DNA of 6,024 nucleotides, from the NCBI GenBank assembly GCA_016296635.1, contig JAEDIZ010000123.1, positions 1-6,024 on the forward strand, in the 5' to 3' direction. Shown here one piece after another: positions 5,045 to 6,024 of this stretch. Each line of letters opens with the position of its first letter. Within the stretch, counting starts at the first letter, position 1. The notes under the pieces are model-generated. The model made no database searches, was not told the DNA's origin, and worked only from the letters and a program-made list of their open reading frames with translations. Source of the stretch: Oscillospiraceae bacterium (GTDB lineage: Bacteria; Bacillota; Clostridia; Oscillospirales; Oscillospiraceae). The position numbers were made by a program, and so were the translations under genes.

Positions 5045-6024
5045 ATGGGTCTTTTTACAAAAATGTTCGGTACGCGCTCCGAGCGCGAAGTAAAAAAACT
5101 GGAACCGCTGGTGCAGAAGGTCATGGCACTGGAGGAACCTTATAAACTTCTTTCTGATGAAGAACTGAAAGCAAAAACCGCAGACTTCAAGCAGCGCTAT
5201 GGCGCAGGCGAAACGCTGGACGAGCTTCTGCCGGAGGCCTTTGCCGTCTGCCGCGAAGCTGCCGACCGTGTTTTGGGCATGCGCCCGTACCGCGTGCAGG
5301 TCATCGGCGGCATCGTGCTGCATCAGGGCCGCATTGCAGAAATGAAAACCGGTGAAGGCAAAACGCTTGTTGCCATTCTCCCGGCCTATCTGAATGCGCT
5401 GTCCGGCAAGGGCGTCCATATCGTCACGGTCAACGATTATCTGGCGAAGCGTGATGCCGAATGGATGGGCAAGGTCTACCGCTTCCTCGGTCTCTCCGTG
5501 GGTCTGATCATCCATGATATGACACCGGATCAGCGCCGGGCATCTTACAATGCGGATATCACCTACTGCACCAACAATGAGCTTGGTTTTGACTATCTGC
5601 GTGACAACATGGCCATCTACAAGCAGGAAATGGTGCAGCGTGAACACAATTTTGTTATCGTGGACGAGGTTGACTCCATCCTCATCGATGAAGCCCGTAC
5701 CCCGCTCATTATTTCCGGCAAGGGCGAAGAATCCTCCAAGCTTTACGAAATGGCGGACTATTTTGTTTCGAGGCTGAAAAAGCAGGTCTTCTCCACCACG
5801 GATGACAAGGAGCTGCAGGATCAGTATGACTGCGACTATGTTGTGGACGAAAAGGACCGCACGGTTTCTCTGACGCAGAAGGGCATCAAAAAAGCCGAGG
5901 AATTTTTCAACATTGAAAACCTTGCCGATATCGAAAACGCCACGCTTTCTCACCATCTGAATCAGGCCATGAAGGCTCGCGGTCTGATGAAGCGTGATAT
6001 CGACTATGTGGTCAAAGACAATCA
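5045..6024 (+). CDS. secA: Preprotein translocase ATPase SecA, C-terminus cut by window edge
   Basis: SecA is the motor ATPase that drives unfolded preproteins through the SecYEG channel. The visible 326 codons cover the first nucleotide-binding domain and the start of the preprotein cross-linking domain (from about 221). Seen are the typical N-terminus MGLFTKMFGTRSEREVKKLE (1-20), the Q-motif region with Q85, RIAEMKTGEGKT (96-107) containing the Walker A with K106, VTVNDYLAKRDAEWMG (127-142), TYCTNNELGFDYLRDN (173-188), and Walker B VDEVDSILIDEARTPLI (206-222) with D207 and E208. The second nucleotide-binding, scaffold and C-terminal regions, well over 500 residues, lie beyond the window. 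ATG 5045 is chosen because a perfect AGGAGG (5031-5036) lies 8 bases upstream and the resulting N-terminus fits the family. An in-frame ATG at 4994 would add 17 residues but has no ribosome binding site. It is divergent from the HAD operon. Confidence 0.98.
   Translation, partial: MGLFTKMFGTRSEREVKKLEPLVQKVMALEEPYKLLSDEELKAKTADFKQRYGAGETLDELLPEAFAVCREAADRVLGMRPYRVQVIGGIVLHQGRIAEMKTGEGKTLVAILPAYLNALSGKGVHIVTVNDYLAKRDAEWMGKVYRFLGLSVGLIIHDMTPDQRRASYNADITYCTNNELGFDYLRDNMAIYKQEMVQREHNFVIVDEVDSILIDEARTPLIISGKGEESSKLYEMADYFVSRLKKQVFSTTDDKELQDQYDCDYVVDEKDRTVSLTQKGIKKAEEFFNIENLADIENATLSHHLNQAMKARGLMKRDIDYVVKDN

Noticed and set aside
4940..5956. A 338-codon open frame on the minus strand
   Set aside because: It lies antisense to secA, begins inside secA coding sequence, and its translation matches no family I recognise. 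The SecA translation on the plus strand is unambiguous.
1..6024. A novel defence, mobile or CRISPR-like system
   Set aside because: No repeats with spacers, transposase, integrase, nuclease, toxin-antitoxin pair or attachment-site duplication was seen; all six genes fall in common metabolic, transport or secretion families.

Overview
The window looks like a chromosomal segment of a Clostridia-class Firmicute, most likely from the Oscillospirales. The evidence is the SecA N-terminus (MGLFTKMFGTRSEREVKKLE), the strong AGGAGG-type ribosome binding sites, the sigma-A-type promoters (several with an extended -10) and the roughly balanced base composition by eye. This placement is inferred from remembered family features, not from a database search.

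Six protein genes fill almost the whole window, and two of them are cut by its edges. Five lie on the minus strand. Reading from high to low coordinates, the first transcription unit is a three-gene operon: HAD-family phosphatase (4849-4022), TSUP/TauE-family membrane transporter (4022-3252) and aspartate/glutamate racemase family protein (3238-2534). It has a promoter at 4910-4882 and ends in a textbook intrinsic terminator (2532-2495). The second unit is a single acidic amino acid or dicarboxylate:cation symporter (2306-1068), with a near-consensus promoter (2392-2363), palindromes upstream of it, and a GC-rich terminator hairpin. The third unit is a subgroup Id aspartate aminotransferase (913 to beyond position 1) with its own promoter (998-970). 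On the plus strand, secA starts at 5045 and runs off the right edge. It diverges from the HAD operon and is preceded by an extended -10 promoter and a perfect hairpin that touches its Shine-Dalgarno sequence.

Together the racemase, the acidic amino acid symporter and the aspartate aminotransferase suggest a local theme of aspartate or related acidic amino acid uptake and interconversion (D-Asp to L-Asp to oxaloacetate). They are in separate transcription units, so the link is positional. The role of the phosphatase and of the TSUP transporter in this theme is unknown. secA is the essential preprotein translocase ATPase and is functionally unrelated.

No mobile element, CRISPR array, tRNA, rRNA or recognisable riboswitch was seen, and no gene-free stretch exceeds 200 bases. 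The genes appear to belong to known families. The most useful new observations are regulatory: a perfect 10-bp inverted repeat around the HAD operon promoter, a CodY-like palindrome plus a second palindrome over the -35 of the symporter promoter, and the secA leader hairpin.
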